A stretch of 5,966 nt of DNA, from assembly GCA_003453515.1 (NCBI GenBank), contig DMLD01000162.1, positions 1 to 5,966 of the forward strand, given 5' to 3'. Each line of letters begins with the position of its first letter. The first letter of the stretch is position 1. Below are positions 1 to 5,171 of the stretch, piece after piece. The notes beneath the pieces are model-generated. The model had not been told where the DNA came from. It searched no databases and saw only the letters and a program-made list of their open reading frames with translations. The position numbers and the translations under genes are program-made. This DNA is from Lachnospiraceae bacterium. Lineage in GTDB: Bacteria; Bacillota; Clostridia; Lachnospirales; Lachnospiraceae.

Positions 1-194
1 GTCCCGGAATATCCCTTTTTCTCGGCATAATTCCAATACTGCTCATATCCGGGCAGTTCAATATCTATCTGTCCCTTTTGAAGCTTGGTCTCCTGAAGGC
101 AAAACAAATCAGCATCAAGATCAGAAAAAGCCTCCATAAAATTTTTCCCGACACAGGCTCTCAAGCCATTAACATTCCAAGATACATACCTCAT
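1..194 (-). CDS. exoA: Exodeoxyribonuclease III / AP endonuclease, N-terminal part (runs off the window)
   Basis: Only the first 64 codons are present; the gene continues past position 1. The family (EEP fold, Xth/ExoA) cuts DNA 5' to abasic sites and removes nucleotides 3' to 5' in base-excision repair in the cytoplasm. Seen directly: the protein opens with MRYVSWNVNGLRA, where the WNVNGLR motif carries the conserved metal/phosphate-contacting Asn. It is followed by DADLFCLQETKLQ, whose LQET Glu is the metal ligand, and later by YWNYAEKKGYSGT. This order and spacing match Bacillus-type ExoA (known from the family). The ATG at 192-194 is chosen because a GGGAGA ribosome binding site (202-207) sits 7 bases upstream and the conserved N-terminus begins at once. 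The stop of the basic repeat protein gene is only 21 bases upstream, so the two are probably cotranscribed. The catalytic Asp and His in the C-terminal part cannot be checked here. Confidence 0.93.
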   Translation of the reverse strand, partial: MRYVSWNVNGLRACVGKNFMEAFSDLDADLFCLQETKLQKGQIDIELPGYEQYWNYAEKKGYSG

Positions 195-215
195 AACATT
201 TTCTCCCAAACAGCA

Positions 216-593
216 TCATTTTTTACTTTTGATCTTTATCTTCGGTAACTTTTTCATCTTGACCATCTTGTTCATTTTATCCATCTTTTCAAGCTCAGGA
301 AGCTTTTTCATTTTCTTAAGCTTATCCATAGTCGGCTTCCTGCCACTACCGATCTTCACTCTCCACCTTTTCTTACCGGATTTTGATTTCGCTTTCGATC
401 CGATATCAAAAGCCCACTGCCCGGGTTTTTTAGATCTCAATCTGAAGGATACTTTTCCGGGATCTTTACTCCTTGCCTTTACGATCCACTTACCGGGCTT
501 TTTTGAGCGTACCCTCATTCGTCTTTTTTTATTCTTGGTTCCTGCCTTCAGCATCCATCGACCCTGTTTCTTTGAGTTCTTCATCCTCATCAT
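216..593 (-). CDS. Very basic small protein with tandem ~12-residue repeats, unknown function
   Basis: A 125-residue protein if it starts at the ATG at 591-593. I recognise no family. By count it has about 38 Lys and 12 Arg against 6 Asp/Glu. Residues 8-83 are six degenerate repeats of the form K-K/D-P/Q-G-K/R/Q-W/V followed by four mostly alternating residues and R/G-S: KKQGRWMLKAGT, KNKKRRMRVRS, KKPGKWIVKARS, KDPGKVSFRLRS, KKPGQWAFDIGS, and a longer last one ending KKRWRVKIGS. The alternating hydrophobic/polar pattern suggests short beta strands joined by K-P-G turns (inference). Residues 84-125 form a Lys/Met tail with MKKLP twice. No signal peptide or membrane segment is visible. The repeats use different synonymous codons (Gly as GGT, GGA, GGG), which argues that the protein is under selection. 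An open start also exists at GTG 615-617, but a GGGGGAGG site (603-610) 9 bases before 593 favours the ATG. The 5' end overlaps the upstream membrane gene in another frame, and exoA follows after 21 bases. Nucleic-acid or polyanion binding is plausible from charge alone. Confidence 0.72.
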   Translation of the reverse strand: MMRMKNSKKQGRWMLKAGTKNKKRRMRVRSKKPGKWIVKARSKDPGKVSFRLRSKKPGQWAFDIGSKAKSKSGKKRWRVKIGSGRKPTMDKLKKMKKLPELEKMDKMNKMVKMKKLPKIKIKSKK

Positions 594-1041
594 CTCTATC
601 ATCCTCCCCCGGATCACTGCTCCAATGGCTCATTTGTCTGATACCTTTTACCTTTTTACCTTCACCGGCTTCATCTAAGCTTCCACCAGCTTGATTTGTT
701 TTATCTATATCATCAGTATTATTGACCGTTGTATTCGTAGCATTGTTGTCATTTGATCCATTCTCCGAGATCTTTTTTTCTTTAATATATTTTAGAAGCT
801 TAACATAATGCCTTATATCCATTGCAGCTATAACAATAGCAACCAAGGCAAGAGCAATACCTCCGGCTGCATAGCCCCATCCTATCCCCAATGTATACCA
901 CTGGTAAACCAGATCGCCGCCAAGATAGATTATATAAATACATACGGCAAGTCTGATCCAAAACCATGTCTTAAATGTATTCGGCACTCCGGCATCCTCC
1001 AGATATGCATCGTCTTCATCATTTCTTCTGAAAAATCCCAT
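529..1041 (-). CDS. Small two-helix membrane protein with long acidic C-terminal tail, unknown function
   Basis: A 170-residue protein I cannot assign to a family. It begins MGFFRRNDEDDAYLEDAG, a short charged cytoplasmic-type segment with no cleavable signal. Two hydrophobic stretches follow: about residues 26-47 (WFWIRLAVCIYIIYLGGDLV) and about 54-74 (Gly/Ala-rich, ending IAAMD). A basic stretch at 77-90 (RHYVKLLKYIKEKK) comes next, suggesting by the positive-inside rule that the C-terminus is cytoplasmic. Residues 91-140 are Asn/Thr/Gly-rich and probably disordered. Residues 143-157 are strongly acidic (DPGEDDRDDEDEE). The ATG at 1039-1041 is preceded by GAGG at 1047-1050 with good spacing. 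The last 65 bases overlap the start of the basic repeat gene in a different frame. The 5' end lies 25 bases from a large hairpin (1067-1199) that would form part of the leader. The gene is probably the first of a three-gene unit with the basic protein and exoA. It could be an anchor for the basic protein through its acidic tail, but this is only inference. Confidence 0.8.
   Translation of the reverse strand: MGFFRRNDEDDAYLEDAGVPNTFKTWFWIRLAVCIYIIYLGGDLVYQWYTLGIGWGYAAGGIALALVAIVIAAMDIRHYVKLLKYIKEKKISENGSNDNNATNTTVNNTDDIDKTNQAGGSLDEAGEGKKVKGIRQMSHWSSDPGEDDRDDEDEELKETGSMDAEGRNQE
603..610 (-). promoter_or_regulatory. Ribosome binding site for the basic repeat protein, inside the upstream gene
   Basis: GGGGGAGG on the minus strand lies 9 bases upstream of the ATG at 591-593, inside codons for Pro-Gly-Glu of the membrane protein's acidic tail. 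It decides the start of the downstream gene in favour of 593 over the GTG at 617. It also implies translational coupling, because ribosomes finishing the membrane protein pass through it. Confidence 0.6.
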
Positions 1042-1066
1042 TTTTTCCTCTTTCTTTTAAACTATC

Positions 1067-1199
1067 GGGATGAATATATGTATCCTGTTCGGGCCCGCTT
1101 TCGCTTATAGCATGACGTCACGCTGCATGCGTCGAAAATACCGACGCTACGCAGCGACGTCATGCTAATAACCCTCACTCGGATACATGTATTCATCCC
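1067..1199 (+). repeat. Large imperfect hairpin, copy 1 of a structured repeat (consensus orientation +)
   Basis: The outer arms 1067-1085 and 1181-1199 are inverted repeats of 19 bases with one mismatch (GGGATGAATATATGTATCC against its partner). Inside are TTCGGGCCCGCTTTCGC (1088-1104), an inner arm TAGCATGACGTC (1108-1119) pairing perfectly with 1156-1167, and an apical stem GCGTCG (1129-1134) / CGACGC (1142-1147) closing the loop AAAATAC (1135-1141). On the right side CCCTCA lies at 1172-1177. No T-run follows on either strand, so it is not an ordinary intrinsic terminator. It sits just upstream of the membrane protein gene. It shares loop and boxes with the hairpin at 1449-1588, which lies in the opposite orientation. 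Confidence 0.88.
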
Positions 1200-1448
1200 T
1201 AATTTGCTTTCATAAATAATAGATCATAACAATTCTTGCTAATAAAACAAGCAAAAATGTTCTTTAACAGTCTACCACACTAAAATGTTTCCGACATAAA
1301 ATAAATCTTTTTTTCTTATATAAATCACAAATAGTATTATATTTTCTACAACAAGAAAACGCATGTAGTATAAAGGATAATTTTTTATATATGTTTGTAT
1401 ATAAGTCAAAAATGATTATTTTGTATTTCTCTTTGCAAATTACCATGA
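1200..1448. other. AT-rich spacer between the two hairpins, no gene seen
   Basis: About 22% G+C by hand count, far below the flanking genes. I see no credible coding region: a 60-codon minus-strand frame (1264-1446) has no ribosome binding site and biased AT-driven composition. The promoter for the left-hand minus-strand genes most likely lies here. A perfect minus-strand TATAAT is at 1336-1341 but lacks a good -35. A TTGACT at 1404-1409 has TATAAA at 1384-1389 with only 14 bases between. Neither is convincing enough to list separately. Confidence 0.6.
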
Positions 1449-1588
1449 TATTGTAAGCATTATGTATATTCTATGAGGGGGCTTAAGCAAACGCCACTGC
1501 GCAGCGTTGGTATTTTCAACGCGCACAGTGCTGCGTTTGGTTACGGCGCAAGCGGACCCCCGAATGGAATATACTAATGCTTACAATA
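1449..1588 (-). repeat. Large imperfect hairpin, copy 2 of the structured repeat (consensus orientation -)
   Basis: The outer arms are TATTGTAAGCATTA (1449-1462) with its exact inverse at 1575-1588. After a one-base bulge, 1464-1471 pairs with 1567-1574. Read on the minus strand, it then has TTCGGGGGTCCGCTTGCGC (1564-1546), an inner imperfect stem, GCGTTG / CAACGC closing the loop AAAATAC, and GCTTAAGCCCCCTCA on the far side (1488-1474). GGGGG (1477-1481) pairs with CCCCC (1557-1561). These boxes match the hairpin at 1067-1199 although the outer stems differ completely. It starts 26 bases after the last stop codon of the ABC operon, so it would lie in that transcript's 3' end in consensus orientation. 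It has no T-run, so termination there is possible but not shown. Confidence 0.88.
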
Positions 1589-1614
1589 CTCGGACACTTA
1601 CTCTGTCAGAAAGC

Positions 1615-2559
1615 TTATTTTATGACTGACAAGCTCTTCCTGTCGGCAAATATGGCAACGAAGGCAAGGAATATCACACCCTTGATCAGCTGCCTTGTCT
1701 GGATCTCCAGCCCCATGATATTGAGACCGTTATCAAGAACAAAGTAAAGCAGTGACCCGATCACAACGCACTCAAATCTTGACTTCGCACCACCGTTGAT
1801 CGGCATACCGCCAAGCACGAGCGCGATCAGAATCTGAGTCTCAAGCTGGTTACCTGAGTTGTTGGTAGCCGAAGCAGTCTTGACAACATTGATAAACGCT
1901 GCATAGCCTGTGATAGCACCCGACAACACATAGATCAAAAACTTGAGCTTGTTAGTCTTGACACCCGAAAACTTCGCAGCCTTTTCTCCTGCACCTATTG
2001 CCTTAAGATCAGTTCCGAACCTTGTAAATCTGAAGACCAAAAAGCCTATAACAAGTATAGCTATCGTGGAACCGATCTTCAACGCATCCGTGTTGTACTT
2101 GACAAGCGTCAGTCCGTTGACCGGTCCGTCAGCAGTTATGTACTTGATGATCCCTCGCAAAAGAAACATCGTACATATCGTAACTATGAAGGATTTGACC
2201 TTCCTGTTTACATAGAAGAATCCGTTGAAAGCTCCCACAGCAGCACCCGTTACAACACCTCCCAAAAGAGCTACGGGCATAGGTGCCACATTTGACAGAG
2301 CACAGATAACTATTGATGAGATACCAAGTATTGAGCCCTGTGAAAAATCAAGTCCGCCCATCGTCATGATGAAAAATACTCCCATCGAAGCTATCATCAC
2401 CACATATACCTGTGACAGAAGCATCTTGATCTGAGAAAGCATCTTGCCGCCTGTCAGAATATTAAAGATGATAAATACCACGATCAGTCCGATAAAAGGA
2501 AGGATGGCACGGATATTGATTCGTTTTAAAAAGCTTGTTTTTTCTGCAGCCTGTTCCAT
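1615..2559 (-). CDS. Sugar ABC transporter permease (CUT2, BPD_transp_2), second permease of the operon
   Basis: A 314-residue integral membrane subunit that forms the sugar channel in the cytoplasmic membrane with the other permease and the ATPase. Seen: a hydrophilic N-terminus, then roughly 8-10 hydrophobic segments. It has the family motif MGGLDFSQGS (67-76, the GGxDLSVG motif of RbsC-like proteins), FNGFFYVNRKVKSFIVT (111-127), and the cytoplasmic coupling region RFGTDLKAIGAGEKAAKFSG (180-199) followed by KLKFLIYVLSGAITG. LVLGGMPINGG (248-258) matches the usual LGGTSLxGG. Length is normal for the family. The start at 2557-2559 has AAGGAGG (2569-2575) 9 bases upstream. The ATPase gene ends 18 bases before it, so the two are cotranscribed. 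The protein is clearly different in sequence from the first permease, implying a heterodimeric channel. The substrate cannot be read from the sequence. Confidence 0.96.
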   Translation of the reverse strand: MEQAAEKTSFLKRINIRAILPFIGLIVVFIIFNILTGGKMLSQIKMLLSQVYVVMIASMGVFFIMTMGGLDFSQGSILGISSIVICALSNVAPMPVALLGGVVTGAAVGAFNGFFYVNRKVKSFIVTICTMFLLRGIIKYITADGPVNGLTLVKYNTDALKIGSTIAILVIGFLVFRFTRFGTDLKAIGAGEKAAKFSGVKTNKLKFLIYVLSGAITGYAAFINVVKTASATNNSGNQLETQILIALVLGGMPINGGAKSRFECVVIGSLLYFVLDNGLNIMGLEIQTRQLIKGVIFLAFVAIFADRKSLSVIK

Positions 2560-2577
2560 ATCTTTATACCTCCTTCC

Positions 2578-4077
2578 TCAGACCATCTTGGCAATAAGCG
2601 CATTCTCATCCATCGAAGGATCTCGAAGCAGCTCGCCGTTGATCTGTCCGTCTTTCATGATGATGATACGGTCACACATTCCGATGAGCTCCATCAGCTC
2701 CTCGGATATCATCAGGATAGACTTACCCTGTTTACGCATCCTGTCCATCAGCTGGTAGATATCCTGCTTGACCTTGATATCTATACCACGTGTCGGTGAA
2801 TCAAGCACAAGTACATCCGAATCCTTACCGATCCAGCGGGCGAGAACGACCTTCTGCTTGTTACCGCCGGAGAGCTCGGATACGAACTGCCCTACTCCCT
2901 GCATCTTGACCGACATCTCTTTAGCATATTTTTCAGCAAACTCTTTATTTTTCTTGCTGCTCAGCATCTTGGCTCCGTTGGCAAGCTCAGGCAGTGACGG
3001 AAGACAAATGTTGTCTCCGATACTCTGATTCATGACTACAGACTCGTTGTCACGATCCTTGGATGTATATGCCACGGAATGATTGATAGCAGTCGGTATG
3101 GAGTTGATCTGAGTTCCGTCAGCAAGAGTTACTGTACCCTCACGGTCATATGAAGCGCCGAAAACAGCCTTTCCTATCTCGTGCATTCCTGACTCGGAAA
3201 GACCTCCGAAACCAAGTATCTCACCCTTATGAAGATCAAAGTTGATATCCTTGATAAGCCCCGGCACGGTCACGTTACGCACCGAGAGAACCACCTCATC
3301 AGATACCTTCTCGCCATAGTCTGCACGGTAGTAGTCTCCCGTCACCTCACGACCGACCATGAGCTTTTTGAGTCCGTCCTCATCCATATCTGCACTCTTT
3401 ACGGTGTCGATATACACACCGTCTCTGAGCACTGTAATGGTGTCAGACTTGGCAAGGATCTCCGGAAGATCATGTGAGATAAATATAACGGTGTTACCCT
3501 TTTCCTTCACAGCCTCCATCTGCTTGTAGAGCTCCTCGCGCCCCTCCTGGGAAAGCGCCGTGGTCGTCTCATCGACAACTACGATCTTGGGGTCAAAGTG
3601 GGTAGCCTTGACAATCTCCACAAGCTTCCTGTCCTCAAAGTTATACTCATCGATCATCGCTCCGGCATGGATATGGTTGAACCCGTATCTCGCCAAAAGC
3701 TCGTTTGCCTTTTTGTTCATGGCATTTTTATTCTTGATGCCGAATTTTACAAACTGATCCTCGTGTCCGAGAAAAATATTCTCTGCCACGGTAAGTCCAT
3801 CAAGCGTTCCAAGCTCCTGAACTATAATGGATATTCCCTTATCATTGGCATCCACCTGATTCTTGGCGTGAACCTCCTGACCGTCGAGGATAAATGTTCC
3901 GCTCTCCTCGGTGTAGATGCCCGAAAGTATATTGGTAAGTGTTGACTTGCCTGATCCGTTCTCTCCGATCAGCGCATGTACCTCACCCTTATTGATATTG
4001 AATGAAACATTTTGTAACGCCTTCGTAATACCGAAGGTCTTACTTACATTTTTTACTTGAAGTCTTACATCACTCAT
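2578..4077 (-). CDS. Sugar ABC transporter ATP-binding protein, two fused NBDs (CUT2, RbsA/MglA class)
   Basis: A 499-residue cytoplasmic ATPase with two nucleotide-binding domains in one chain, the usual length for RbsA/MglA proteins, energising uptake through the two flanking permeases. Domain 1: Walker A GENGSGKST (38-46), Q-loop Gln87, Walker B IVVVDE (165-170) and switch SHD (His202) are intact. The place of its LSGGQ signature reads EYNFEDRK (144-151), so the signature is lost. Domain 2: the Walker A position reads GGLSESGMHE (291-300), without the GKS core. The signature LSGGNKQK (402-409) is intact. Walker B is VLVLDSPTRGID (422-433), with Ser427 where the catalytic Glu normally stands. 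Thus site 1 (Walker A/B of domain 1 plus signature of domain 2) should be active, and site 2 is degenerate in every element. A degenerate second Walker A is known for this family; the other two losses are less usual to my knowledge. The start at 4075-4077 has AGGAGGT (4086-4092) at 8 bases. The first permease's stop is 18 bases upstream. Confidence 0.97.
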   Translation of the reverse strand: MSDVRLQVKNVSKTFGITKALQNVSFNINKGEVHALIGENGSGKSTLTNILSGIYTEESGTFILDGQEVHAKNQVDANDKGISIIVQELGTLDGLTVAENIFLGHEDQFVKFGIKNKNAMNKKANELLARYGFNHIHAGAMIDEYNFEDRKLVEIVKATHFDPKIVVVDETTTALSQEGREELYKQMEAVKEKGNTVIFISHDLPEILAKSDTITVLRDGVYIDTVKSADMDEDGLKKLMVGREVTGDYYRADYGEKVSDEVVLSVRNVTVPGLIKDINFDLHKGEILGFGGLSESGMHEIGKAVFGASYDREGTVTLADGTQINSIPTAINHSVAYTSKDRDNESVVMNQSIGDNICLPSLPELANGAKMLSSKKNKEFAEKYAKEMSVKMQGVGQFVSELSGGNKQKVVLARWIGKDSDVLVLDSPTRGIDIKVKQDIYQLMDRMRKQGKSILMISEELMELIGMCDRIIIMKDGQINGELLRDPSMDENALIAKMV

Positions 4078-4095
4078 AAGTAAATACCTCCTGTA

Positions 4096-5064
4096 TTATT
4101 TGACGATCTCGTCTTTGGCTACCTTGGTAGTCAGGGCAACGACGATCAAAAGCGCAACACCCAGGATCACGTCCTTCATGGCTGTAGGAGCACCGAGTGC
4201 CACGAAGCCGAAGTACACGATCTGGAACAAAAATTCTCCGATGATGATAGCCTGGATCGGGATCCCGTACTTACGGAACGCAAGTCCGAGAAAGCATCCC
4301 ATGGTCGGCGGGAAGTTACGGCTCATGGATTCCATATTGGTCTCCGCTCTCATCGATCCGCCGTAGCTGATGGTGAGAACTGCCATGATACCGAAAAATG
4401 TTCCGCTTATGATAAACGCAAGTACCTTGTATTTATTGACGTTGATACCCATGTTTTTGGCAACAAACTCATTACTTCCGATAGCGTATGTATAAGTACC
4501 TATCTTTGTGTAGTTGAGCAAGAGCCAAGCAAGCACAAATGCGATCACTGCCACGATCAGATCCCATGGCATGCTTCCGAGTCCCTTTAACTCACTTGTA
4601 AGTCTGGGCTCCGACGCGCCTGCTATATAGGTCGCCACAGCCTCATAGATGAGTGCAAGACCCACAGTAACGATCATCGACGGTATACGAAGCTTTACAT
4701 AGAGAATACCGTTTATCGCTCCGATGATACATCCGCAGACTATACAGCCGATTATAAGACCGGGATATCCGAGTCCCACACGGGTCGCAAGTATACACCC
4801 CGTGATCGCAGAGGTCATGATGGTTGCTCCGATAGAAAAATCGAACATTCCCATGACCATTACAAAGTAAAATCCTACCGCACCTGTTGCCTCCATGAGA
4901 CCCGCTTCAAAATACTTGACAAGATCCGACGCAGAACCAAAGCTGTCCGGAGCAAGTATCTTAAAGATAGCCCAGGCAAGGATACACAAGCCGATAAGGA
5001 TAATGTATCCGAACAGCATTCCGGACATTTTTTTCTTGCCGGATGCTTCTGCTACTGCTCCCAT
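4096..5064 (-). CDS. Sugar ABC transporter permease (CUT2, BPD_transp_2), first permease of the operon
   Basis: A 322-residue integral membrane subunit of the sugar importer. Seen: a short Lys-containing N-terminus, about 8-10 hydrophobic segments, and the family motif VMGMFDFSIGA (70-80), corresponding to GGIDLSVG. Next come GAINGILYVKLRIPSMIVTVG (115-135, the conserved NGxLxxxxxIPSxIVTLG block) and the coupling region IGTYTYAIGSNEFVAKNMGI (188-207) followed by KVLAFIISGTFFG. The usual LGGTSLxGG is replaced by MGCFLGLAFRKYG (255-267), a noticeable departure that the second permease does not share. The start at 5062-5064 has AAGGAG (5073-5078) 8 bases upstream. The binding-protein gene ends 107 bases upstream, with a strong terminator-like hairpin between them, so expression is probably lower than for the binding protein. 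The substrate is not deducible. Confidence 0.95.
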   Translation of the reverse strand: MGAVAEASGKKKMSGMLFGYIILIGLCILAWAIFKILAPDSFGSASDLVKYFEAGLMEATGAVGFYFVMVMGMFDFSIGATIMTSAITGCILATRVGLGYPGLIIGCIVCGCIIGAINGILYVKLRIPSMIVTVGLALIYEAVATYIAGASEPRLTSELKGLGSMPWDLIVAVIAFVLAWLLLNYTKIGTYTYAIGSNEFVAKNMGINVNKYKVLAFIISGTFFGIMAVLTISYGGSMRAETNMESMSRNFPPTMGCFLGLAFRKYGIPIQAIIIGEFLFQIVYFGFVALGAPTAMKDVILGVALLIVVALTTKVAKDEIVK

Positions 5065-5102
5065 TTACTTCACTCCTTATTGTGTTATTTTCGTTTTTCC
5101 GT

Positions 5103-5146
5103 AAAAAGGGGGACACGAGACCTCATAGGCCCCGAAGTCCCCTTTT
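5103..5146 (-). terminator. Intercistronic stem-loop with T-run (partial terminator/RNA stabiliser) after the binding-protein gene
   Basis: On the minus strand AAAAGGGGAC (5146-5137) pairs with GTCCCCCTTTTT (5114-5103), with one extra C, around a 22-base middle that itself can form GGCCT/AGGTC. The T-run at the 3' side makes it look like an intrinsic terminator about 25 bases after the stop codon at 5172. Because the permease gene with its own ribosome binding site follows in the same direction and no clear promoter lies between, it is best read as a leaky terminator or 3'-end stabiliser giving excess binding protein. Its A-run and T-run could let it act in both directions. Confidence 0.8.
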
Positions 5147-5171
5147 AAATTACAATACTATAACAAAATTA

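Noticed and set aside
229..678. 149-codon plus-strand frame encoding a Phe/Leu/Ile-rich hydrophobic protein
   Set aside because: It is the antisense image of the Lys-rich repeat gene (AAG/AAA read backwards gives Phe/Leu), starts with TTG and has no ribosome binding site. The minus frame has repeats and a strong site.
1336..1409. Minus-strand promoter candidates (TATAAT at 1336-1341; TTGACT at 1404-1409 with TATAAA at 1384-1389)
   Set aside because: The TATAAT has no acceptable -35, and the second pair has a 14-base spacer. In such AT-rich DNA these matches are expected by chance.
1264..1446. 60-codon minus-strand reading frame in the AT-rich spacer
   Set aside because: No ribosome binding site, its start lies at the edge of the hairpin, and composition (Lys, Ile, Phe, Tyr, Cys) is what AT-rich non-coding DNA gives.
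1449..1588. Hairpin read as a standard intrinsic terminator of the ABC operon
   Set aside because: No T-run follows on the minus strand, and its size and internal boxes exceed what a terminator needs. A role in termination remains possible but unshown.
1067..1588. Integron attC sites or a CRISPR array
   Set aside because: There are no conserved GTTRRRY/RYYYAAC ends and no integrase. There are only two copies, in opposite orientation and about 250 bases apart, with no repeat-spacer periodicity.
5103..5146. Third member of the hairpin family, because the loop contains TTCGGGGCC
   Set aside because: It lacks the AAAATAC loop, the CCGCTTnCGC box and the long outer stem. The short match is probably chance.
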